A stretch of 64,000 nucleotides of DNA from contig NZ_CP014546.1 of assembly GCF_001579805.1 (NCBI RefSeq), positions 5,394,001-5,458,000 on the forward strand, given 5' to 3'. Of the stretch, positions 35,501-43,079 are shown one piece after another (the stretch's first letter is position 1; each line of letters begins with the position of its first letter). The position numbers were made by a program, and so were the translations under genes. Source of the stretch: Pseudomonas azotoformans (GTDB lineage: Bacteria; Pseudomonadota; Gammaproteobacteria; Pseudomonadales; Pseudomonadaceae). Below the pieces are notes generated by a model, which worked only from the letters and a program-made list of their open reading frames with translations, searched no databases and was not told the origin of the DNA.

Positions 35501-37099
35501 CAACGCATCGCCACCATCCGCCCGGACGGCCATCGTGTGAGTTGGTTGACCTATGGCAGCGGCCATCTGCTGGCCTTGAAGGTCGACGATACCGAGCTGC
35601 TGAGCTACCAACGCGACAACCTGCACCGCGAAATCGCCCGCGATCAGGGCAACGGTTTACAGCACCGGCAAGCCTGGACACCCAACGGCCAGTTGAGGGA
35701 GCAGGCACTGGGAAAACGCGGCGACGCTCAGCGCCTGGTGGTGCGCAACTACCGGCACGACGCCGCCGGCCAACTGACCCGCATTGATGACACAAGACGC
35801 GGTGCGCTCAGTTACCGCTATGACCCGCTGGGCCGATTGCTCGCCGCCCAAACCATCAGTGGCGAAGAGACCTTCGCCTTCGACCCGGCCAGCAACCTGC
35901 TGGACCCGCGGGCGCCGCGTCGTCCCAATCAATATGGCCCATCCAAGTTGCTGGACAACCTGCTCCGTGACTATGTCGGCACCCACTACAGCTACGACGA
36001 GCGCGGCAACCTGAAGGAACGCCTGCAGAACGGCAAAAAATCCCACTTTACCTGGGACCTGTACGACCGCCTGATCGGCTACGTAGATGACCGTTTGACC
36101 GTCTCCTTCGCCTACGACGCACTAGGCCGACGCCTATTTAAACTGTCCAAAGCCAAATACCACGACCGCCGCGAAGCCGGACCAATGTGGAACAAGCTGG
36201 AGCGCGCCAAGCTCGATGAGCAGTACGGCTGTGGCTACACCATCTATGGCTGGGACGGTGATGTACTAGCGTTTGAAAGTCGCAACAACGACAAGACTGA
36301 ACGCCTGACTCACTACTTTTTTGAACCGGGCAGCTTTGTGCCGGTGGCTCAGGCCGTTGAACCACGCAGCATCCAACTGCTGCCCGAGCCGGTTTACGAA
36401 GGTGCTTACGACGTTGACCAAGATCCGGTTTGGCAGCACAAGCCTAAGCCGGTGACCTTTAGCGCCCTGGCCTGGTACCAGTGCGACCACCTTGGTACAC
36501 CGATGGAGCTGACCGACGAGCACGGCGATATCGCCTGGGCCGGGGTCTACAAAGCCTGGGGCCTGGCTAAGGAACAACGTAGCGAGACCGCCAAGCGTGC
36601 GGATGTGCGCAATCCGCTGCGCTTTCAGGGGCAGTACTTCGATGTCGAAACCGGGCTGCACTACAACCGCTATCGGTACTATGATCCGCAGGTAGGGCGG
36701 TTTATTGGCAAGGATCCGATTGGGTTTGCGGGAGGGCTGAATGTCTATGCGTATGCGCCGAATCCAGTTGGGTGGATGGATCCGCTCGGGCTGGCTGCTA
36801 ACAGAGGAAGAATCCAAGCCCAAGGAGCAAAACTTGAACAGTCGGTAAGCTGGAATCAGGACTCACCACTTACTGCTGCTGATGCAAAGCTAAAACTGGA
36901 TGAACTCAAGGGAAAACTAGGCCGTCAAGATTTGAGGGCCAGGGAAGAAGCCTTCGGCAAAGCCGAGCGTTTTATTGATAGTGCTTGCGCCTGCGGTGGA
37001 GTTAGCGCCCCCGTGAGCAAGACATTCATGGTAAGAAATACCTCACACGAACGTGTTGATATAGAAGTTACCTCTGGAACGGCATTTACGGACAAATAA
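32585..37099 (+). CDS. Rhs-family polymorphic toxin (T6SS effector)
   Basis: This 1504-residue protein has an N-terminal region with hydrophobic helices (about 47-102 and 198-213), of the kind that normally needs an Eag chaperone. The Rhs entry domain begins near 317 (GHSISFATGSETLEH) and is followed by many YD repeats (about 440-1330). The conserved end of the shell reads YDPQVGRFIGKDPIGFAGGL then GWMDPLGL (1396-1403), the usual autocleavage and toxin junction. The tip is residues 1404-1504 and matches no toxin family I recognise. There is no N-terminal PAAR domain; a separate PAAR gene lies downstream. It overlaps vgrG by 4 bp and is followed 1 nt later by a probable immunity gene. Confidence 0.95.
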   Translation: MTAATARPPQSATAPLNTTSKNDIDAGKEKLDKWLRKLTNDAIGWNAVQTAGAVIPGVGTVFAAIDAIGDLLTLIDGDQNDFLTWVSFGVNVVGLISFPGVGPARLAVRTTLSTVRRNGLPAISTAMLSALEKNLNDKTRGALEDFANAIQARLSELLTKIAAEIRKACAAFARMLRSIASEQGQQALAKKAKVGSFFFGPVVGIAAQFMIDDRLLSKAVCQKLLTVANAADRIGLAVAQKVQGLGDPKRIGSIGNLIMELVSALAARKRRGAQTANASSHQNNRAQATQGQGPLVSQSTQRRTTNDPNGCKNCRPSVPVGTGHSISFATGSETLEHTDFSLPGPFPIEWTRTYRSSLSAFDQGSFGARWITPFSIRIDQLEDGLSYHGYDGRSQRYPDLAISKHHYDPIEGVLLIRTTASTLVVVRGHDSQETFQKQGDHYLLSGMTLRGGARIALHYEHQHAGRIVLSDLVTYQDDTAHHHIHSELDEHGRINALWLMHEGQPKRQLAGYDYDEHSDLIAARDEHTAQWDYQYQHHLITHYTDRTGRGINLQWHGEGADAKAIREWADDGTYDTRLEWDDNIRLTYVTDALGQEAWYYYDILGYTYRIIYPDGNEEWFYRDDAKNITRHIHTDGSTDSYAYDDRGNLLQHTRPDGSCVHHAYDDQDQRFKTRDAEGGLWKYDYDQRGNIIETIDPLENTTQYSYNSDNLPVVITDANGGSKQLAYNADGQLIRYTDCSAKVSQWDYDTLGQLSRFTDAEGHVTTYEYHAGQLVRLIHPDKTEEHFERDAEGRLLTHTGALRQSTTWHYNEAGLIQQRVDANGTTLNYRWDRLGQLLELRNENNSTASFKYDPAGRLLKETGFDQQTTHYLYDHGSNQPTRRLDGDRVNEFEYDPLGRLIARHAGHKEGLEWQTETFAYDGNGNLLLAENAACKLQWFYDRAGNNTREHQYLRYLQEPHVAIWKHEYDALNQRIATIRPDGHRVSWLTYGSGHLLALKVDDTELLSYQRDNLHREIARDQGNGLQHRQAWTPNGQLREQALGKRGDAQRLVVRNYRHDAAGQLTRIDDTRRGALSYRYDPLGRLLAAQTISGEETFAFDPASNLLDPRAPRRPNQYGPSKLLDNLLRDYVGTHYSYDERGNLKERLQNGKKSHFTWDLYDRLIGYVDDRLTVSFAYDALGRRLFKLSKAKYHDRREAGPMWNKLERAKLDEQYGCGYTIYGWDGDVLAFESRNNDKTERLTHYFFEPGSFVPVAQAVEPRSIQLLPEPVYEGAYDVDQDPVWQHKPKPVTFSALAWYQCDHLGTPMELTDEHGDIAWAGVYKAWGLAKEQRSETAKRADVRNPLRFQGQYFDVETGLHYNRYRYYDPQVGRFIGKDPIGFAGGLNVYAYAPNPVGWMDPLGLAANRGRIQAQGAKLEQSVSWNQDSPLTAADAKLKLDELKGKLGRQDLRAREEAFGKAERFIDSACACGGVSAPVSKTFMVRNTSHERVDIEVTSGTAFTDK
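36794..37096 (+). other. Rhs C-terminal toxin tip (part of the rhs gene)
   Basis: The 101 codons after the DPLGL junction differ from the core in base composition (visibly more A+T). The encoded domain has a charged helical first half (LTAADAKLKLDELKGKLGRQ), a Cys-Ala-Cys-Gly-Gly element (SACACGG) and a short beta-rich end (ERVDIEVTSGTAFTDK). It has no HNH, ADP-ribosyltransferase, deaminase or metallopeptidase motif that I can see. Confidence 0.75.
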
Positions 37100-37100
37100 T

Positions 37101-37460
37101 ATGTTCAACGACTACCTATCTACTCCAAGCACATACAAAAATCTTGAAAATCACATCAAAGAAATATTTATCAAACTTGCCACTTCGTACAGCATAGATG
37201 CCGAGAGATTTATTATGCAATTTTACAACACAACATTTTCCGATGGCACCCCATTTATGGACGCCAACCCCATATTTTCGGTCAAGCACAAAAAAACAGG
37301 AACCATATTAAAAATAGTTCTGGATGAAAACATCAAAAAGACTATTTGCTCCACTAAAAAATCAGAGCTAGGGCCTGAAACATCCATTATTTCAAATCAA
37401 AAAAATCTCACCTCAATAAAAAACGAGATATCTAAATGGCTCAAAACACTAAACACCTAA
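37101..37460 (+). CDS. Probable immunity protein for the Rhs tip
   Basis: This 119-residue protein begins one nucleotide after the rhs stop codon, the standard position for an Rhs immunity gene. It is strikingly AT-rich and Lys/Ile/Asn-rich compared with all neighbours, a mark of recently acquired toxin-immunity cassettes. It has no signal peptide or membrane segment, so it should act in the cytoplasm, pointing to a cytoplasmic target for the toxin. No known fold is recognised; a predicted helix-strand mix ends in KNEISKWLKTLNT. The role is inferred from position. Confidence 0.75.
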   Translation: MFNDYLSTPSTYKNLENHIKEIFIKLATSYSIDAERFIMQFYNTTFSDGTPFMDANPIFSVKHKKTGTILKIVLDENIKKTICSTKKSELGPETSIISNQKNLTSIKNEISKWLKTLNT

Positions 37461-37638
37461 ATTGGTCATTTTCTATCATCAGTACCCATACACATCACCA
37501 GCCCAACCTTCAGTAACCACCACAATCTTTCAATGTTAATAACGAGACGAGTCCGCATGAATATCCTCTCAGCTCCATACCATCTCCAGCAGAACGAGAC
37601 AGCCGTCTTCACTCAGCAACCAGAACGAGTGCTGTGAA

Positions 37639-37902
37639 ATGATGCCAATAGTTCGACTCAGCGACACCACCGACCATGGCGGTGTCGTCACCGAATCCAT
37701 CCCCCACACCAACCTCAATGGCAAACCCATGGCCGGCAAAGGTAATCTGGTGATGTGCCCCTTGTGCAAAGGCTCCTTCCCCATTGCCGAAGGCAGCAGC
37801 ACCTATTCCGTCAACGGCATTCCCGTGGCGCTGGATGGCATGAAGACCACCTGCGGCGCAACTTTGATCGCCAGCGGCTCCCATGGTGCCGTGCATCGCT
37901 AA
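37639..37902 (+). CDS. PAAR-domain protein
   Basis: This 87-residue protein has the PAAR pattern: an N-terminal VRLSDTTDHGGVVTES, central CPLCKGSFPIAEGS and C-terminal MKTTCGATLIASGSHGAVH, with Cys and His residues placed to bind the tip zinc. PAAR proteins sharpen the VgrG spike and often connect effectors to it. Here it stands alone, downstream of the Rhs-immunity pair, while the Rhs itself has no PAAR. The start is ATG 37639 or the adjacent ATG at 37642. Confidence 0.92.
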   Translation: MMPIVRLSDTTDHGGVVTESIPHTNLNGKPMAGKGNLVMCPLCKGSFPIAEGSSTYSVNGIPVALDGMKTTCGATLIASGSHGAVHR

Positions 37903-37936
37903 CCCGCGCCCCGCTCTTTAACAACCTGACGTCACC

Positions 37937-37962
37937 GGCATTGGCTTGATCACGCCAATGCC
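37937..37962. terminator. Hairpin after the PAAR gene
   Basis: GGCATTGGC-N8-GCCAATGCC makes a 9-bp perfect stem 34 bp after the PAAR stop, just before the rhs fragment. It lacks a T-run, so termination would be weak; it may instead mark a recombination joint. Confidence 0.4.
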
Positions 37963-37974
37963 CATGCCAGCTCC

Positions 37975-38253
37975 AAAACCCGCGACGCCGAAGGCGGCCT
38001 GTGGAAGTACGACTACGATCAACGCGGCAATATCATCGAGACCATCGATCCGCTGGAGAACAAAACCCAGTACAGCTACAACAGCGACAACCTGCCCGTA
38101 CTCATCACCGATGCCAACGGTGGCAGCAAACAACTGGCTTACAACGCTGACGGCCAACTGATCCGCTACACCGATTGTTCCGGAAAAATCAGCCAGTGCT
38201 ACTCAGAGCCCCCTCCCTCTGCATCCGATATTTATGCTCACTTCCCAGCTTAA
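37975..38253 (+). pseudogene. Rhs core fragment (displaced piece of an rhs gene)
   Basis: Positions 37975-38198 align without gaps with 34598-34821 of the intact rhs gene (codons 672-746) and are nearly identical. The frame is kept (KTRDAEGGLWKYDYDQRGNI) and continues for 18 unrelated codons to a TAA at 38251-38253. There is no start codon or ribosome site, so it is not a functional gene on its own. It is a piece of the middle of the Rhs shell, not a displaced tip. It marks a past rhs copy or a recombination scar and could still serve as homology for gene conversion. Confidence 0.85.
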
Positions 38254-38337
38254 TAATATTTTATTTATGACCCCCCTCCCCCTAGCCTTGAAGTCATGTA
38301 AACGCTGAATCCAACTGCATTACGCAAGGACAGAGAC

Positions 38338-39627
38338 ATGACTGAAGCAATAACAAAAACAGACACGCTGGTGGTGGGCGCCGGCCAAGCTGGCGTGGCC
38401 ATGAGCGAGCATTTGAGCAAGCAAGGTGTGCCCCACCTGGTGCTGGAGCGCAGCCGTATTGCCGAGCGCTGGCGCACCGGGCGTTGGGATTCGCTGGTGG
38501 CCAATGGCCCGGCCTGGCATGACCGCTTTCCGGGGTTGGAATTCGACACGGTCGCTGCGGATGGGTTTGCGCCGAAAGAGCGTGTGGCGGATTACTTTGA
38601 GGCCTATGCCCGCAAGTTCAACGCGCCGATCCGTACCGGTGTGGAGGTGTTGTCCGTGGTGCGTAATGTCGGTCGCCCTGGCTTTACCGTGCACACCAGC
38701 GAAGGCGTGATCGAGGCCAACCGTGTGGTCGCCGCTACCGGGCCGTTCCAGAAACCGGTGATTCCGGCCATCGCGCCGAAAGACACTGCGTTGCACCAGA
38801 TCCATTCCGCTGACTATCGCAACCCCACACAACTGCCGGCCGGCGCCGTGCTGGTGGTGGGCGCGGGTTCCTCCGGCGTGCAGATCGCCGATGAATTGCA
38901 GCGCGCCGGGCGCCAGGTGTACCTCTCGGTCGGTGCCCATGACCGCCCGCCTCGCGCCTATCGCAACCGCGACTTCTGCTGGTGGCTGGGGGTGCTGGGC
39001 GAGTGGGACCAGGCCGCGATGAAACCCGGCCGCGAGCACGTGACCATCGCGGTCAGCGGTGCACACGGCGGCAAGACCATCGACTTCCGTGAGCTGGCGC
39101 AGCAAGGCATGACCCTGGTCGGCCTCACGCAAGCGTTCAACGGCAGTGTCGCCAGCTTCCAGCCGAACCTGGTAGAAAACCTGGCACGCGGCGATGAAAA
39201 CTACCTGGCCCTGTTGGATGCGGCCGACGCCTATATCGAGCGCAATGGCGTTGACCTGCCGCTGGAGCCCGAGGCCCGTCGCGTGTTTCCCGATGCGGAC
39301 TGCATCAAAAATCCGATCCTGGAACTGGACCTTGCCCAGGCCGGCGTCACCTCGATCATCTGGGCCACCGGGTTTGCCGTGGACTACAGCTGGTTGAAGG
39401 TCGCCGCCTTCGACGAAGCCGGCAAGCCCCAGCATCAGCGTGGCGTGTCCAGCGAAGCGGGGATCTACTTCCTCGGCTTGCCGTGGCAATCGCGCCGGGG
39501 TTCGTCGTTTATCTGGGGCGTTTGGCATGACGCCAAGTATGTGGCCGACCACATCGCGATCCAGCGTCAATACCTTGAATACCGCGAAGCCGCCCCGGTG
39601 GTTCGTCCGTCCCCTGTCAGCGCCTGA
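38338..39627 (+). CDS. Flavin-containing NAD(P)H monooxygenase (CzcO/FMO-like)
   Basis: This 429-residue protein has an FAD-binding GAGQAG motif (about 15-20) and an NAD(P)-binding motif VLVVGAGSSGVQIADEL (about 170-186), plus the family ATG motifs (ATGPFQKP and IIWATGFAVDYSW). It belongs to the single-component class B flavoprotein monooxygenases, which N-, S- or Baeyer-Villiger-oxidise small molecules. It is followed in the same direction by Rid, DUF1028 and M20 genes with short gaps, so it probably performs the first oxidative step of a catabolic pathway. The substrate is unknown. Confidence 0.9.
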   Translation: MTEAITKTDTLVVGAGQAGVAMSEHLSKQGVPHLVLERSRIAERWRTGRWDSLVANGPAWHDRFPGLEFDTVAADGFAPKERVADYFEAYARKFNAPIRTGVEVLSVVRNVGRPGFTVHTSEGVIEANRVVAATGPFQKPVIPAIAPKDTALHQIHSADYRNPTQLPAGAVLVVGAGSSGVQIADELQRAGRQVYLSVGAHDRPPRAYRNRDFCWWLGVLGEWDQAAMKPGREHVTIAVSGAHGGKTIDFRELAQQGMTLVGLTQAFNGSVASFQPNLVENLARGDENYLALLDAADAYIERNGVDLPLEPEARRVFPDADCIKNPILELDLAQAGVTSIIWATGFAVDYSWLKVAAFDEAGKPQHQRGVSSEAGIYFLGLPWQSRRGSSFIWGVWHDAKYVADHIAIQRQYLEYREAAPVVRPSPVSA

Positions 39628-39652
39628 TCCCTTTATTGCCGGAGTTTTTCTG

Positions 39653-40063
39653 ATGCCTACTCACACTCGCATCCGCATGTTCAACACCAAGGAAACCTAC
39701 CCTAACCAGAGCCTGGACAACGACCTGTGCCAGGCCGTGCGCGCCGGCAATACCGTGTACGTGCGCGGCCAGGTGGGCACGGATTTCGAGGGCAATCTGA
39801 TCGGCCTTGGCGACCCGCGCGCCCAGACTGAGCAAGCCATGAAAAACGTCAAGCAACTGCTGGAAGAGGCCGGCAGCGACCTGTCGCACATCGTCAAGAC
39901 CACCACCTACCTGATCGACCCGCGCTACCGCGAACCGGTGTACCAGGAAGTGGGCAAATGGCTCAAGGGCGTGTTCCCGATTTCCACAGGGCTGGTGGTG
40001 TCGGCCCTCGGCCAGCCACAGTGGTTGATGGAAATTGATGTGATCGCCGTTATTCCCGAGTAA
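39653..40063 (+). CDS. Rid-family (YjgF/YER057c/UK114) protein, non-RidA subgroup
   Basis: This 136-residue protein has the Rid fold with signatures YVRGQVGTDFEGN and the C-terminal WLMEIDVIAVIPE. The Arg that RidA proteins use for imine hydrolysis, in the P-A-R-S segment, is not present: the corresponding stretch reads FPISTGLVVSA. It is therefore one of the pathway-specific Rid subgroups rather than a housekeeping enamine deaminase. It starts 25 bp after the monooxygenase and 10 bp before the DUF1028 gene, so it is in the same operon. Confidence 0.9.
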   Translation: MPTHTRIRMFNTKETYPNQSLDNDLCQAVRAGNTVYVRGQVGTDFEGNLIGLGDPRAQTEQAMKNVKQLLEEAGSDLSHIVKTTTYLIDPRYREPVYQEVGKWLKGVFPISTGLVVSALGQPQWLMEIDVIAVIPE

Positions 40064-40073
40064 GGAGCCGCAC

Positions 40074-40751
40074 ATGACTTTTTCAATCGTCGGCCGTTGC
40101 GCCGAAACCGGCCAGCTGGGCATTGCCATCAGCTCATCGAGCATTGCCGTGGGTGCCCGTTGCCCATGGCTGCGGCCCGGTGTGGGCGCGGTGTCGACCC
40201 AGAACATCACCCTCCCGGCCCTGGGCCCGGACGTGCTGGACCTGTTGGAACAAGGCCTCGCCCCTGCCGACGCGATCGACAAGGCCCTGACGCGCAACGG
40301 CTACAGCCAGTACCGGCAACTGACGGCGATTGATCACCTGGGCCGTAGCGTGCATTTCAGCGGCAGCGAAACCCTCGGTACCCACAACGCTGTGTCGGGA
40401 GAACAGTGTGTGGCGGCGGGCAACATGCTCGCCGACCGCGCGGTGATCGAAGCGATGGTCACGGCCTTTGAGCAAGGCGAAGGCCAGTTAGCCGATCGCC
40501 TGCTGGCGGCGATGCACGCCGCCATCGCCGCCGGTGGCGAAGCCGGCCCGGTGCACTCCGCCGCGCTGGTGGTGGTGGGCGAACTGACTTGGCCGATCAT
40601 CAACTTGCGCGTGGATTGGGCTGACGAACAGCCGATCCTTGAACTGCAAAAGCTCTGGGAGGCCTATCGCCCGCAAGTGCAGGACTACATCGACCGCGCC
40701 CTCGCCCCGGACCGTTCCCCCGGCTACGGCGTGGCCGGAGACGACCGATGA
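40074..40751 (+). CDS. DUF1028 family protein (Ntn-hydrolase-like)
   Basis: This 225-residue protein shows the DUF1028 pattern from the start: MTFSIVGRCAETGQLGIAIS, ARCPWLRPGVGAVSTQ and HSAALVVVGE near the C-terminal third. The family has an Ntn-hydrolase-like fold, and its activity is not firmly known; it is often encoded with Rid and M20 proteins in amide/amine catabolism. The stop overlaps the M20 start by 4 bp (ATGA), so translation is coupled. Confidence 0.9.
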   Translation: MTFSIVGRCAETGQLGIAISSSSIAVGARCPWLRPGVGAVSTQNITLPALGPDVLDLLEQGLAPADAIDKALTRNGYSQYRQLTAIDHLGRSVHFSGSETLGTHNAVSGEQCVAAGNMLADRAVIEAMVTAFEQGEGQLADRLLAAMHAAIAAGGEAGPVHSAALVVVGELTWPIINLRVDWADEQPILELQKLWEAYRPQVQDYIDRALAPDRSPGYGVAGDDR

Positions 40752-41893
40752 GCGCCAGCCGCGAACTGCTGCAGACGCTGGTGGGGTTCGATACCACCAG
40801 CCGCGAATCCAACCTGCAACTGATCGAGTTTGTACGCGATTACCTGGCCGGTTTCGGGGTATCCAGCCAATTGGTCTACAACGAAGAGCGCAGCAAGGCT
40901 AACCTGTTTGCCAGCGTTGGCCCGGTTGAGTTGCCGGGGATCGTGCTGTCGGGGCACACCGATGTGGTGCCGGTGGACGGCCAGCCATGGACCGTGCCGC
41001 CGTTCGAATTGACCGAACGCGACGGCAAGCTCTTCGGCCGCGGCACCGCCGACATGAAGGGCTATATCGCCTGTGTATTGGCGCTGGTGCCAGCGTTGGT
41101 CGCGGCGCCGTTGCGGATGCCGGTACATATCGCCCTGTCCTATGATGAGGAAGTCGGTTGCCTGGGCGTGCGTTCGTTGCTCAAGGTGCTGGAAGAACGG
41201 CCAGTGAAACCCATGCTGTGCATCATCGGCGAACCGACCGAACTCAAGCCGGTACTCGGCCACAAGGGCAAGTTGGCCATGCGCTGCGATGTGCACGGCG
41301 AGGCGTGTCATTCGGCCTATGCGCCATATGGGGTGAATGCGATTGAGCATGCCGCCGAGTTGATTGGTGAACTCGGGCGGATCGGCCAGCGCCTGCGGCA
41401 GACCCAGGATGCACGGTTTGATCCGCCGTTCAGCACGGTGCAAACCGGCGTGATCAGCGGTGGCAAGGCCCTGAACATCGTACCGGCGGATTGCCGGTTT
41501 GATTTTGAGGTGCGTGCGTTGCCGTCGCAGGATCCGGCCAAGGTCGCGGATGAACTGAAGGCCTACGCCGAGCAGCAGGTGTTGCCGCGCATGCAGGCGG
41601 TGAGCGCGCAAAGTGCGATTCGCTTTACCGAGCTGTCGGCCTACCCAGGTTTGGTCACCGATGAGCGCAGCCAGGCAGCAGAGTTGATCGCGGCGTTTTC
41701 CGGCTCGCGGGAGTTCGGCACGGTGGCGTTTGGCACTGAAGGCGGGCTGTTTGATGCGGTGGGCATTCCCACGGTGGTGTGCGGGCCGGGGAGCATGGAC
41801 CAGGGGCATAAGCCGGATGAGTTTGTGAAGGTGGAGCAATTGCTGGGGTGTGATGCGATGCTGGGGCGGATGCTGGATTCTATTCGCGCTTGA
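40748..41893 (+). CDS. M20-family amidohydrolase, acetylornithine deacetylase-like
   Basis: This 381-residue protein has all M20 metal ligands: LSGHTDVVPVDG (His, Asp), GRGTADMKGY (bridging Asp), SYDEEVGCLG (catalytic Glu and metal Glu) and the C-terminal GPGSMDQGHKPDEF (His). ArgE-type residues such as IIGEPTELKP are present. It sits at the end of a catabolic operon with Rid and DUF1028 genes rather than with arginine biosynthesis genes, so it more likely removes an acyl group from a pathway intermediate. The palindrome at 41911 follows the stop. Confidence 0.9.
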   Translation: MSASRELLQTLVGFDTTSRESNLQLIEFVRDYLAGFGVSSQLVYNEERSKANLFASVGPVELPGIVLSGHTDVVPVDGQPWTVPPFELTERDGKLFGRGTADMKGYIACVLALVPALVAAPLRMPVHIALSYDEEVGCLGVRSLLKVLEERPVKPMLCIIGEPTELKPVLGHKGKLAMRCDVHGEACHSAYAPYGVNAIEHAAELIGELGRIGQRLRQTQDARFDPPFSTVQTGVISGGKALNIVPADCRFDFEVRALPSQDPAKVADELKAYAEQQVLPRMQAVSAQSAIRFTELSAYPGLVTDERSQAAELIAAFSGSREFGTVAFGTEGGLFDAVGIPTVVCGPGSMDQGHKPDEFVKVEQLLGCDAMLGRMLDSIRA

Positions 41894-41910
41894 GCCGAAC
41901 ACCAATCAAA

Positions 41911-41933
41911 TGTGGGAGCAAACCGCTCCCACA
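41911..41933. terminator. Palindrome TGTGGGAGC / GCTCCCACA, bidirectional terminator or REP
   Basis: TGTGGGAGC-AAACC-GCTCCCACA is followed by a T-run (ATTTTTGG), so it can terminate the M20 operon. It lies between convergent genes and also fits the common fluorescens-group REP core. Confidence 0.75.
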
Positions 41934-41948
41934 TTTTTGGCCTTGTCC

Positions 41949-42860
41949 TCAACCCAAGAGTCGGGCAAGTTCCTCGCGGCAGTAGTCGACAAAGAGCTGC
42001 ACCGGCTTGGTCAACGGTGCGCGGCGCAACCAGACCGCTGACAAGCCTGAGCCGGTCACCGTCTCCGCCAACGGCACGCACACCACCTTCTGCCCATCAT
42101 AGGTGTACTCGGTGAACGGCTTGGTCACCAGGATCGAAAACCCGAACCCCCGCCCCACCATCCCCCGCACCATCTCGATCGATGGCGAGCTGAACACGAT
42201 ATTCGGCGTCAATCCACGCTCTTCGAAGATGCTGACAAAGTAGGTGCGGCTCGGCAGCACGTCCAGCAAGATCATCGGTTCCAGCACCAGGTCCGCCAGC
42301 GACACCTTGGCCTGCTGCGCAAAACGATGATCGGCCGGCAACAGCGCATACGGCTGCTGCGGCGGCATCAACGGCGTGGTCTCGATGGTCGCGCCCAGGT
42401 CGTGCTCGAACAGCATCGCCACGTCAATGCTGCCCGCCGTCAGCGCCTGCACCAGCTCTTGCTGCTCGCCATCACGTATGCGGATCTCCACCCCCGGCCA
42501 ACGTGCCTTGAAACCCGCGATCAGACGCGGCAGGTACAACGGCGCCACGGTTTCAAAGCAGCCGATATCGATCTGCCCCGCCACCACGTCATTGTCCGCC
42601 AGGGCGTTCTGTTCGAACTCATGGGCCACGCGCAGCAGCTCCAGGGCCTTGCGATAGAAGCGTGCGCCGCTGGGCGTCAGTGACACCCCCTGGGCGTGAT
42701 GACGGATAAACAGCTGCACGCCAAAGCTGTCTTCCAGCTGCTTGATCGCCGTGGACACCGACGGCTGCGCGATATACAGCTTGCGCGAGGCCTCGGCGAC
42801 GCTGCCGCATTCGGCCGTGGTGACGAAATATCTGAGTTGGCGCAGGTTATACGCAGCCAT
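41949..42860 (-). CDS. LysR-family transcriptional regulator
   Basis: This 303-residue LysR protein has its helix-turn-helix at about 18-40 (GSVAEASRKLYIAQPSVSTA). It is divergent from the NCS1 permease gene and converges with the monooxygenase-Rid-DUF1028-M20 operon, so it likely controls the whole cluster. A 24-bp inverted repeat upstream (42936-42959) is a good operator candidate. The ligand should be the permease substrate or a metabolite of it. Confidence 0.92.
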   Translation of the reverse strand: MAAYNLRQLRYFVTTAECGSVAEASRKLYIAQPSVSTAIKQLEDSFGVQLFIRHHAQGVSLTPSGARFYRKALELLRVAHEFEQNALADNDVVAGQIDIGCFETVAPLYLPRLIAGFKARWPGVEIRIRDGEQQELVQALTAGSIDVAMLFEHDLGATIETTPLMPPQQPYALLPADHRFAQQAKVSLADLVLEPMILLDVLPSRTYFVSIFEERGLTPNIVFSSPSIEMVRGMVGRGFGFSILVTKPFTEYTYDGQKVVCVPLAETVTGSGLSAVWLRRAPLTKPVQLFVDYCREELARLLG

Positions 42861-42935
42861 CGGGACCTCCAGAAACGTGAGACTTCGCCCGCAAAACAGG
42901 TGTAGGCAACATACCGGAGCGCAGCAAGGCTGCGA

Positions 42936-42959
42936 GCTATATTTTTTAAGGTCTATAGC
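42936..42959. promoter_or_regulatory. Candidate LysR operator, LysR / NCS1 permease intergenic region
   Basis: GCTATA-N12-TATAGC is a perfect inverted repeat about 76 bp upstream of the LysR start and 120 bp upstream of the permease start. Size and placement fit a LysR regulatory binding site shared by divergent promoters. Confidence 0.45.
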
Positions 42960-43079
42960 AACAAACTTACTAATTTACCTCCCTGCGCCCATTGCAGATC
43001 ATCACTCCAACAACAAAGCGCCGCGCACGTGGCGCACAGCGAAGTACGTCAACGTACTCACCTTGCCTTGGAGTTCGTC

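Noticed and set aside
33535..36760. Repeated YD motifs in rhs as a CRISPR or tandem DNA repeat
   Set aside because: The periodicity is at protein level (YD repeats); the DNA units are degenerate and without spacers.
37461..37638. Possible second small immunity gene between the immunity candidate and PAAR
   Set aside because: No open frame of useful length with a ribosome site; nothing recognisable in the stretch.
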